DNA of 64,000 bases from Diadophis punctatus similis (lineage: Eukaryota > Chordata > Lepidosauria > Squamata > Dipsadidae): positions 165,795,034 through 165,859,033 of the forward strand of contig JALIGW010000002.1 of NCBI GenBank assembly GCA_023053685.1. Reading direction: 5' to 3'. Made by a program: the position numbers and the translations under genes. Every line of letters starts with the position of its first letter. The first letter of the stretch is position 1. Shown piece by piece: positions 37,644 through 46,629 of this stretch. The notes beneath the pieces were generated by a model. That model saw nothing but the letters and a program-made list of their open reading frames with translations. It was not told the DNA's origin and did not search any database.

Positions 37644-38275
37644 CTCTTGAAGGGTCCTTGGTGCTCTCTGAGCTTGCTTGTTTTCTTGCAGATATTTCAT
37701 TACCCAAACTAGGTAACATCTTCAGTGCTAATAAGGATTGGGGTTTGCTCTCAGTTTATATTCTAGTGTCTCCCCTGCAGTATTGGGTGGGATGGTTTTA
37801 CAGTTTCTTTGGTTGGGCTGTTTACTGTTGGCTTGTTTGACAGTTCCTTGATTGGAGTATTGTTTCCTAGATTGTTGCTCTGACATTAATCTTGAAGTTG
37901 ATGTATGCTTATCTGTGTGCTGATTGCTGGTAGAGAGGTGTTTGGGGGGTTTTGTTCCCTTTTTGGCTTATTGATTATCTCTTTTGCACAGTATATAGAT
38001 ATTCTTTATGTCCATGTGGCTATTGATGGCTAATTTGTCAGAGTGTCAGGTTCTAGAAATTCCCTAGTGTTTTTGGACTTGGCTTGGTCTAGGATGGTCA
38101 CAGTTTCCCAATTGAAACTATGGTTAAGTCTGTCCATATGTTGTGAAATTAAACAGTTTTCATTTTCGTCATACCTTCTGTCTGCTAGTTGGTGTTCATG
38201 GATGCGTTTTGCCAGTATTCTGCCTGTTTGTTCTATGTAGTGGCTGTTGCAGTCAAACTAACTTTTGCCTAAAAG
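37644..38275 (-). mobile_element. Penelope-like retroelement fragment with GIY-YIG remnant
   Basis: On the minus strand, near 38190-38260, the translation reads DCNSHYIEQTGRILAKRIHE, followed by HQ. This matches the endonuclease core of Penelope-like elements (C..YIGQTGR.L..R..EH). In active copies the motif is YIGQTGR; here G is E, and stops occur elsewhere, so the copy is dead. The left part has gcattacc-type words shared with 7284-8600. Confidence 0.65.
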
Positions 38276-38279
38276 GGCT

Positions 38280-39780
38280 GTGAAAAATCCAGGGTAATTT
38301 GGAAACTGGGTAATTTGCCCCTGAATAACATAGAAAGCTATGTATTAGCCATAGTATTTCATTGGGGAATTCATGATAATAGGTGTGTACTGTGCAGTAT
38401 ATTTGTATTTTTGTGAGTATGCTTTTCCAAAAGTCTTGAGTAATACTAGTCTGCTTTGTAAAAGCCCAGTATTCAGTACAACAAAAAGAGTCTGTTTACA
38501 TTTATTCAGTCTCCCACCCGCAACCCCATTTGCTTTTGTAAGCTTCTAGGAATGCATTTTCTTTTTCAAAACAATCAATTTTCGGAAAACATTTCCTACA
38601 TTTTTGTCATAGAATCTCTGTTAGTTTCAAAGATTACATTCCACAGCTGGTTGGAATGAGGAATTATAATTAACTCTGGCTAGGAACTAAAGCCCTGTGT
38701 TTGCTTATGAACTAAGCATAGACCAAAGAGTGCGTTCCAAGCTTTTTGATGCTGCACAACAACACATGATAGGAAATAAATATTGGTAAGAGCAGAGACC
38801 ATACCCTGTAGAAAACACTGTCTTTATCAACAACTTCTGAAGGACCCTCTCAATTTTTTTGAAATATAAATTGATCGAAATACTGACTTAGGCAGCCATA
38901 AGTAAATTTTTGCAGTGGTATTTGCACATTATATGGTAAGAAGATAAGAAAACATGAGGGTTTTTTTTCTAGAAGGGACTACATATAATATTGTGTTACT
39001 AGAGGTCCTACCAATTTGATGTAGGTAAAAATATCTATAATGCAGCTGTCTATCCTGGAGTCCTCCCTGACTAACAGTAAAATAAGGAAAATGCTAATGT
39101 CTCTTAAGGTCCTATATTTTGTTTTAAAGGTTAGACTCCTTTTTTTTTAGTTGTTTAACATGTATTTAACATTAGAGGGGGAAATTAATTAACAAAATCT
39201 AAAAATAGTTAATCTTTATATCTGTCTATGGTTGCTGTTGTTCTCCCCCCCCCCCCCCCCCCAATCTGATCAGTATTTTATTTTCTGGTGCAAGCATCCA
39301 GGTTTGTGTGGAATTTTCCATGACTGCCAAAGCTCTCTGCATTTATAGCAGCTTCCATTACAAAGCTGCTTTGCTGTTTCTCCTCCTTCAAAAGCATTCT
39401 AGAAATAGCAGTTAGATGTACCATTGTGTTCACAAACCTGTTTCGTATACTGAACATTATTAGTTCAGCAGTAATTCTCTACAGTTTAAAGGGATTTTAA
39501 AGTCCATTTTCAAATCTGAATTGTTAAATTGAGTGATTCAAAAACAAACGTGCTGCATTTTCCTCTCTGCTTTCCATTGTGAAAAACGTTTTTGTCTTAA
39601 CCATGACTTCTGTTTGGTTAATGTGACCACTGCTTTGAGAAGGAAGGTCATGTATATTGTAATATACTACTGTGATTTCAAAAGTTCTTAAGAGCAATTT
39701 TGCATAATATTATTAAAATATATGAGTATAAGCTTTTTCTTTGTTAGAGATGTATGATAAAAAATAACTTTTCTTTTGTT
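38280..39780. other. ATP6V0E1 intron 2, no recognised feature
   Basis: This is AT-rich sequence. A poly-C run lies at 39245-39262. No coding potential is seen. Confidence 0.4.
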
Positions 39781-39809
39781 TTTTCTTGTATCTAAGGCAA
39801 AATTCTCTT

Positions 39810-40290
39810 TTTAAAAAATTTTTTTTTTATTAAAGGACGATCTTGCAGATTTTTTAAAAACACAGAAACATAAAAAAACTAGAAAAAGAAAGAGTAAAAA
39901 AAGGAAAGGAAAAAGGAATAACAAAAAAGAAAGATATTTTAAAAAGCAAATTCTGATAATCTTTGTAGCAATTATAGACATGGTAATTACCATCTCCACC
40001 TTCACATTTACATATCATAATTTCCTTCTTTCCATAAACAAACCTTTGTAATTAGTCCCAAAATCATTTCATTTTTTCCCCATTCTCAGCAAGAAATCTG
40101 TAAAGGAAAGATATCTAAAAAAGCAAATTCTGATCATCTTTGTAGCAGTCATAGACATGGTAATTACCATTTCCAGCATCTCATATTACTTATCATAGTT
40201 TCCTTCTTTCCATAAGCAAACCTTTGTAATCAGTCCCAAACTCGCTTCATTTTTTTCCATTTTCAGCAAAAAGTCTACATATAAAAGTCT
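39810..40290 (-). repeat. Tandem duplication, unit about 177 bp, possible LINE 3' UTR
   Basis: aagatattttaaaaagcaaa (39931) recurs as aagatatctaaaaaagcaaa (40108), and tagacatggtaattacca, ccataa(a/g)caaacctttgtaa and cagtcccaaa-type words follow in both copies at the same spacing. A T-run at about 39820 could be a reversed poly(A) tail. The duplicated 3' UTR of a LINE on the minus strand is a plausible reading. Confidence 0.6.
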
Positions 40291-40406
40291 GTGTATGAAG
40301 GAAAATAATTTATATATTCTCAAGGCAGAACACATTCACATAGAAAACAAAATGCAAGATAACTTATAGTTCAGATTAATAGGTATACACAAGTCATATA
40401 TGTAAC

Positions 40407-40651
40407 CAGAGGTGGGTTCCTCCTGGTTCGGACCGGTTCTATAGAACCGGTAGTAACTTGGTGGCCTGGGTCGCTAGAACCGGCAGCGACCCAAGCCTGC
40501 CACACCCCTGAACCGGCTCTCAGCAGCGCCATAAGCACCGCCATTTTGGTTTTTTGCTTCTGCGCACACGCAGAAGCTGTGTTTTAAGCCCTGCGCACGC
40601 GCGGCGCATCACTGAGCGAACTGGCAGTGAAAAAAACAGAACCCACCCCTG
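40407..40651. mobile_element. hAT-type MITE, 245 bp, 8-bp TSD tatgtaac
   Basis: Perfect duplications tatgtaac lie at 40399-40406 and 40652-40659. The ends are cagaggtgggttcc and gaacccacccctg. Subterminal ggttcggaccggttct and tagaaccgg are shared with the copies at 5708 and 15667. Confidence 0.92.
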
Positions 40652-40690
40652 TATGTAACTGCTATGATGTGAAAACAGAACCATATTTCA

Positions 40691-40941
40691 TTAGAAGAAA
40701 CTAAAGAGGTCTGCAACAAAATATTGCAGTTTAGAGTCCTCTTGCCAACTGTCCTTCTCGGTGGCATTCCTTTCAAATTCCTCTGAGGTTCTCATTTTCC
40801 ATATTTTGTCTCCGCATTCTGTGGCTGCTTGAGATACTTGTTGCCTATTTTCAGGAGCATGACAGGGAAGACCTTTTCTTTTCTTGTACTTTTCCTTGTA
40901 CTTCAGCAATTTTTCCAAGCTTGTGCGATGAAGTAATTTAG
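40691..40941 (-). other. Unassigned minus-strand ORF with terminal-exon form
   Basis: On the minus strand, after ttatgtttttgtag, 82 codons run to a TAA at 40693-40691. The residues include KLLHRTSLEKLLKYKEKY, KKRKGLPCHAPENRQQ, then ATECGDKIWKMRTSEEFERN and end in QYFVADLFSFF. The lysine/glutamate-rich helical start and ordinary codon choice look like real protein. The frame lies antisense in ATP6V0E1 intron 2, directly beside the MITE at 40651. I do not recognise the family, and I see no poly(A) signal or upstream exon. It may be a gene fragment, part of a retroelement, or chance. Confidence 0.3.
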
Positions 40942-41281
40942 CTACAAAAACATAATTCAGAATCTAAAACTTGAAAATTTGGTAGGAGAAAGTTATTGGC
41001 ATGTTGAATGTGATACATCTTCAGTTAAATAATATTTATCCCTTTTAAGAAAAGTATTAACAAAAGGATAATTGATAGGATTATCTATTCCTTGAAATGA
41101 AAAGAGCATTTTCTAAGAAATATATCCTGGACTTCTAAGTAAATCCTAAGACTATTATAGTCCTTTTTATTTGAAATTATGGTTCTGTTAGTATTTGTGT
41201 AGATGCTAGACTTATTCTATTTCTGCCTTGTCAATATTCCTTATTAGCCAATTCTTTAATAAATCTGCTCTTATTTTGCAG

Positions 41282-41375
41282 CTGGCTGATTGCCATTCTG
41301 GCTCAGTTGAACCCACTCTTTGGACCACAGTTAAAAAGTGACACAATCCTATATCTGAAGGAACAGTGGCCTTAA
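41282..41375 (+). CDS. ATP6V0E1: V-ATPase subunit e1, terminal coding exon
   Basis: The acceptor is tattttgcag. This exon gives 30 codons and a TAA at 41373-41375. It reads [17 protein letters not shown], then [25 protein letters not shown] is the signature end of the second helix of subunit e1, and the C-terminal tail ends in the expected WP. Differences from human are conservative, within the tail. Confidence 0.96.
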
Positions 41376-41409
41376 CAATTACGTCTTTTTCTATGGCAGT
41401 ATATGCTAG
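41376..41409 (+). other. ATP6V0E1: ATP6V0E1 3' UTR, part in exon 3
   Basis: The 34 bases after the stop lead to a possible donor (gctag followed by gtaaat at 41410). A 3' UTR intron in this place fits the known four-exon structure of the mammalian gene as I recall it. Confidence 0.55.
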
Positions 41410-43376
41410 GTAAATGCCATTTTGTTCTTGTTGGTTTTCACTATATTTATATATCTCTTTTTGTTCAAGGAGTGAATATTGTTCTCCCTGCTCAATCATT
41501 ATTATTACATAGTTTTGTGAATGTGTGCAGCATATCTGAGATGACAGAACATAAACTGGGAGCTCAAAGCAATAATCTTGCCGAGTTAGGATAGTTATTG
41601 CATAAGATGAAACCAACTCACTTTGCTGAAAAAAATGTAATCATAAACCTTGTTTTTCCTAACAACATTATTATGTAAGGAAAAAGATTTTTTTCAGGCT
41701 CAGCTTCTAGATTTTGATTGCAGTTCATCAGACTTAGAAACTGGAATAGGATTGGTCACTGATTAAAAGAGGTTGGAGAATAGTCCAGTGATAAAAGGTT
41801 AATTATAGAAAGCCAAGGAGGACTAATGGAACTAACCAGAGGAATTGGTATTCTGGTAAACAGATAGAATAGTTTCTCTTGAGATCTGTTGACAGATGTC
41901 CCTAATATAGTGTCCTATATGAACATAACGATTGTATAATATAAACTGAGATTAATGTTTATGTGCAGCTCAAAACATTCTTTTGTACCTGTTTCATAGC
42001 CACAATAAAAGAGATTTCCACTTAGAGATTTTACCGTAGTTATGGTTAATTTTATAAATTTAATTTTTCTTTGATTCTTCCTTAATATTGTTACTTCATA
42101 TGAAAAATAATGGATATTTTCTTTTACATTACTGTAAACTATTAATAACATGGGTCCTTTTTGATTGTTGGAAATATCTGTGTAAACTGAATTCTAAACT
42201 TCATATTGACATAGAAGACTTTTACTACATACAGAATTATCAAAGAGAGCTTCAAAAAAACAGGCAACCCAATGTAACTAGGTTGTTTATTGAGCTGTAT
42301 ACTAATTATTCTAAGCCAAATAGGCAAATCAGTCCCCTTTCTAAAGCCATCATGTTATTAATTCACAAGTATTTTTATTCATTGCTATTAGCAAGACTAC
42401 AGTATTCATTTTATTTGCCTTTTAAATACGAGATAGAATAGAAAAGCAGCCGTATTACCTGGACTTCAAGTGCATTGTATGGAATATGAGCAAGGTTTTC
42501 AGATCCACAAGTTAGGAAGTACTTCTATGGGGAATTTGGGAGCTGGATAATATTGATCATTTGAGCAGAAATGGTTTTGGGTGTGGAATGGTCCTGAAGT
42601 TTGCCACACAAATATGATTACAGAAAGGATTATACCAAACCATGAATCTGGTTCCTGTTATAACGAGTTCAGTTTAGAAAACTGCTTTGCCTTTTACTTC
42701 CAGAACTCTTATTTCCCCGAATATCTATCATTTGCTCTGTTGGAAACAAGCTGAGGATAGATGTTATGCTTTTAATTATCTCCCCCCCCCCTTGAGACAA
42801 AGCTTTAGTGTTTTCAAATCAGACATGGAATGAATTTGGGTGATGACTCAGGAATGAGGGTGTAGATTTATTTCCTATTTAAAATTTTAGTAGTTCATAA
42901 AAGTCAGTGATCATACTGTGCTTTGCAAAGAGAAACCTTACACGATGAAGCAGTGATCTTTGTCATATTTGTTATGGTGAATTTGCTCTTGCCAAATAAC
43001 TTTGACTTGGAAGTACGGGAGTGTCAACAAAAGATTAGCTAGGGTCTCAGCCTTATTAGTCAAAACTAATATTCTACCACTAGATTCAGTTTTCATTTTA
43101 GACAGCTTCTTTTAAAAAAGAATAGTCAGATTGCACCTGACTGTTACTTAATATTCATATATTGCTGCATTATTAGCAGCACTAGCAATTGTATTGAAAC
43201 AAAAACTAGTATTTCAATACCCAAATGATACTGCACATTAAAGTAAAACTTTATTTGAATTGTTGCAGTATCTTGAATATTCAAGTTTTATATCGGTCCC
43301 ACCCTTTGGGTTCTTATAATTGCTTGACTTTTGGATTAAAATGCTTCTGAAATAAATTGTTTTTCTTTCTTTATAG
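41410..43376. other. ATP6V0E1 3' UTR intron (probable), no feature inside
   Basis: This is AT-rich sequence, with a poly-C run near 42782-42792. Open frames here are short and unconvincing. Confidence 0.4.
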
Positions 43377-43655
43377 GTTATGATAAAGTTCCATTGATTG
43401 AATGATGCCTTTACTGTATTTTGAATCAATCCATGTCTACCTTAATGCCTCTGTTCTATTATGAAGAATATTTAATTCAGACATTTTTCATACTCCTGAA
43501 GTGCCTAAAGGGTATTTTGTACCTGATTTCTGTAGAATTTTGCTTGAATTTCAAGTGTTAAAAATGTTCCGTCATTCCTATGATGGCTAGGTTTATTGAC
43601 AACACCCTATATCTCACCAAGCAAACTTGGAATAAATTTCTATTCTGTTTACTTT
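43377..43655 (+). other. ATP6V0E1: Probable non-coding last exon (3' UTR) of ATP6V0E1
   Basis: It starts after a strong acceptor (tgtttttctttctttatag). It has no coding frame and ends with AATAAA at 43631-43636, in the context acttggaataaatttc followed by T-rich sequence. The human last exon ends in a similar ggaataaatatttt context. There is no transcript proof. Confidence 0.6.
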
Positions 43656-44538
43656 TCTGGCTTCACTTGGGCTGTTATTTTTGCATTAATATATAGAAGC
43701 GTAAGTTTTGAATCACACATTTTTGAATTCATGACTTTTAGAGTGCTATTTTATTCAAATCTCTTAAGAGTTTAGTGATGCTTATGTAGGCTATTTCCTT
43801 GTAACTTCATTGATGATATACTTCCTCTTGCACATTCAGAAAATCTAGATCTCATGTCCAATATCTTCTCAATTTTATTTTCTCAGATTTAATTTAACTA
43901 ATTCCAGGGCCTAAATAACATAAGATATGAAAATATGAATAGTTTCATTGGATTTTTAGAGAAGTACAGCAGAAACCTGTAAAACTATGACCTAAAGTCC
44001 AGTGTAATAATGTCCAAGTTACAAATAAGTGAATTTGGTCAGGAATTTCAGTATTTATGTATAGAATTAGTTGAGGTTACTAGCATTTGTTATATTCAAA
44101 ATTAAATTGTAGAGAGATCTATTCATTAAATAACTAAAATTGTTGTTTAGGTCAGTTCTGAATTTACAGCAGAAACACTGGTTATGGTTGATTGGTCAGA
44201 GCTGAATGTCATGTGTATCTAATTTGAAGGGAAAATATTAATAAATTGTGTCAGGTACAAAAGATAATTCAGTGTAAATGGTAACCATAGATACATTTTT
44301 AAGAGCATATGATGCTCATGTGGAAATACTGCAAGGGGATGACTAAGCTTTCTGAAGACAATTGTGATCCAAATCCTAGGTTGAATCCATACATGTACAT
44401 ATTTATCTCTCCCCCCCCCCATCTCGAGATATTTGCACTAGCGTGTATGAACAACCTACATTGAAGAACACTGTTAGAGCTAATAAGAAAATTTTGGTCC
44501 AGTATTTTGACTTCTGAACTGAAGGTTTATTTACACAG

Positions 44539-44893
44539 ACAAGTAATCCTCACAATTGGGACCAGAATTTCCATTGCTAGCAAGTTGGTTGGTTAAGAAA
44601 GTTGCGCCCAATTTTATGATTTTTTGGCTACAGTTGTTAAGTGAATCCAGCTTTCCCCATTGACTTTGCTTATGGGAAGCCATCTGGAAAGGTCACAAAT
44701 TGTGCTCACATGACCCTGGAATGCTGCAACTATTGTAAATATATGTCACCTGCCAAGCACCCAGATTTTGATCACATGACTGTGGAGATGCTGCAGTGGT
44801 TTTAAATGTGAGGACCAGTTGTCACCTTTTCAGTGCTGTTGTAACTTCAAACCATCACTAAAGCAAACAACTGTAAATTGAGGACTCCCTGTA
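44539..44893. mobile_element. Short DNA-transposon-like repeat (ttgttaagtgag family)
   Basis: The order of words matches 14712-15062: gaccagaatttccattgcta, cagttgttaagtgaatc, ccattgactttgctta, gatcacatgactgtggagatgctgca and gaggactccctgta. The left end aagtaatcctca and right end tgaggactccct form an imperfect inverted pair. Confidence 0.65.
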
Positions 44894-45090
44894 TTTGAAT
44901 ACAACTACAACTTTAGTCAACTACAAATTACTCAATCCCATGTTAGATAGGATTTAGAGAATCATTTGGAGAAGACAATGCCTCCTTGGGATCTATTTGT
45001 AGATTTTTAAAATTAGAATTAAACAATTTTGCAACCACCTAGCAGTAATTTGCTTTCAGTAGTTCAGATCCCATAGGCTAGAGTTTAGAC

Positions 45091-45381
45091 CAGGGGTGGC
45101 CAGACTATGGTTCTTTGAGGACAGTGTTTCCCAACCTTGGCAACTTGAAGATATCTGGACTTCAACTCCCAGAATTCCCCAGCCAGCATTCGCTGGCTGG
45201 GGAATTCTGGGAGTTGAAGTCCAGACATCTTCAAGTTGCCAAGGTTGGGAAACACTGTTTGAGGACCTGTGGACTTCAACTCCCAGAATTCCTGAGCTAG
45301 CCATGCATGCATGGCTGGCTCAGGAATTCTGGGAGTTGAAGTCCACAGGTCCTCAAAAGAACCATAGTTTGGCCACACCTG
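45091..45381. mobile_element. Palindromic hAT MITE with a second one nested inside
   Basis: The outer element is caggggtggcc...ggccacacctg, with 8-bp duplication gtttagac at 45083-45090 and 45382-45389. Apart from the insert, it is one long inverted repeat centred near agccatgcatgcatggct. The left arm is interrupted by the inner element at 45122-45257. Short open frames on both strands arise from the palindrome and are not genes. Confidence 0.92.
45122..45257. mobile_element. Inner palindromic hAT MITE, 136 bp, TSD tttgagga
   Basis: Direct repeats tttgagga lie at 45114-45121 and 45258-45265. The ends are cagtgtttcccaaccttgg and its exact inverse. Almost the whole 136 bp folds back on itself around ccagcattcgctgg. 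Confidence 0.93.
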
Positions 45382-45689
45382 GTTTAGACCCTCAATCCTG
45401 CAGCCAGTACTTATGCAGTTGAAGATAGTTGCACAAGGAGCAGGCCCCGAGGACTGTCATCCTGACCCTCACCAAGCACCTGCAAAGTAGCAGGACTATG
45501 CATCCTTCCACATCTCTGCATTTTAAAGGATTAGTATCAATTTCTAGGATGACATCTCATCATAATTCATTCTGATCGATTCGGTGGGCCCCCACACAAG
45601 AGTTGTCGGATTGCAGCTCCTCCTGCAAGAGTCTGGCAAGATGAGACCATTTAGAGATCACTAGAAATCAGCTGGGATCGATTAAAACC

Positions 45690-46620
45690 GGGCCCTTTGT
45701 TTCTCGCCCCATGGACGAGCGGCAAGTGCAACTACTTTGCAATTAGAAGCTCTGCTAGCTCTCCCCCCACCTCCCCCGTTGAATTCCCGCCGCCGTCCCC
45801 GTCAGCTGAGCGAGAAACCTTCCCTTCTCCCCGCCCTCGCCCTTCGGTCCGTCACATGAGAGGGGAGACCACCTTCTGCGGCCGCTGATTGGTCCTCGAC
45901 CGCGCGCTTTCTGATTGGAGGCCTCGGCGCCTTGCTTTCTGCCTCGACTTGGCCGTGCTCACCCATCCCCCCTCCCTCCCTCACCGTTTTTTAAAGGCCA
46001 CGTGATGGGGGCGAGTCACGCGATTTCCGGGAATCCGTCAGGAAGGGACATAAACAAAACAAACCCCAGAGCGGCATGGAGGGGCCGGGCCAGAGCCCCA
46101 GCAGAAGCTGGGACCAGAAGTGAGATATCCTCTATCCCCCCGCTGGGTCGGGACCCCAGGTGAGGAGCCATCAAGGGAGATGGGAAGCCGTTGAAGCGCC
46201 GACTAGGAGGAGGGGGAAGGGAGGGGGGACGGAGGGAGGGGGGGGAGGGAGAGAGAAGTTTGGGGGGCTCCGTGGTCCCGCGTCGGGGCGGAAGAGAGCA
46301 GCGGCGGCGGCAGGGGGGGACGTGGACATGGACGTGCAGAGCGACGGTCCCAGCGGGTTCTTGCATGAGCCGGGAAGCCCTTCGGCGGGCGGAAGGATGC
46401 GGCGGCTCTGGCGGGCAGGAGGCGCCGATGATCCTTGCTGCCCGGGGCAGCGGGAGGAAGAGAGAGAAAGGGCGATTTAGGATGGAGGCTGCTGAGAACG
46501 GCGCGGTCGAGGTCGTCTTCGTGGAGGCAGCGAAAGGTGCTGTCCTTCCGCAGCGTGGCTTGGGAAAAGGCGATCCGAGACCACCGCATTGAGAACTATC
46601 GGCGGAAGGGATAGTTTTTA
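45690..46620 (+). promoter_or_regulatory. CREBRF: CpG island promoter of CREBRF
   Basis: CpG-rich sequence runs from about 45690 to 46600. Two inverted CCAAT boxes (ATTGG at 45898-45902 and 45914-45918) stand 16 bp apart. An E-box CACGTG lies at 45999-46004. There is no good TATA box. Transcription is inferred to start at about 46010-46070. The assignment to CREBRF rests on position, orientation and the donor at 46160. Confidence 0.6.
46030..46159 (+). other. CREBRF: Probable first (non-coding) exon of CREBRF
   Basis: The candidate exon ends ggaccccag at 46159, followed by gtgagg, a good donor. It contains a complete 15-codon upstream ORF (46076-46123, MEGPGQSPSRSWDQK then TGA). The 5' border is not defined by sequence, and further non-coding exons may lie between here and 58849. 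Confidence 0.45.
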
Positions 46621-46629
46621 GGCAAATAG

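Larger units (their letters stand above)
29260..43655 (+). other. ATP6V0E1: ATP6V0E1 gene locus (complete)
   Basis: Three coding exons (29312-29415, 33552-33599, 41282-41375) join in frame to 81 residues, the normal length of V-ATPase subunit e1. A fourth, non-coding exon is likely at 43377-43655. Subunit e is a small two-helix hydrophobic protein of the membrane sector V0, needed for assembly of the proton pump of endosomes, lysosomes and secretory vesicles. The position between RPL26L1 and CREBRF matches the human order. Introns are 4.1, 7.7 and about 2 kb and hold many repeats. Confidence 0.92.
43656..45690. other. Spacer between ATP6V0E1 and CREBRF
   Basis: It contains the ttgttaagtgag-type MITE (44539-44893) and the nested palindromes (45091-45381). 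A poly-C run lies at 44411-44420. No gene is seen. Confidence 0.5.

Noticed and set aside
33600..41281. A SNORA74-like snoRNA in ATP6V0E1 intron 2
   Set aside because: I recall one near the human gene, but no clear H box/ACA hairpin pair could be picked out by eye here.
41212..41616. A 134-codon minus-strand open frame
   Set aside because: It overlaps the last coding exon of ATP6V0E1 antisense and runs through its splice acceptor, so I treat it as a shadow.
45056..45422. Proline/serine-rich open frames on both strands with repeated peptides
   Set aside because: They come from the nested palindromic MITEs, whose arms read alike on both strands.
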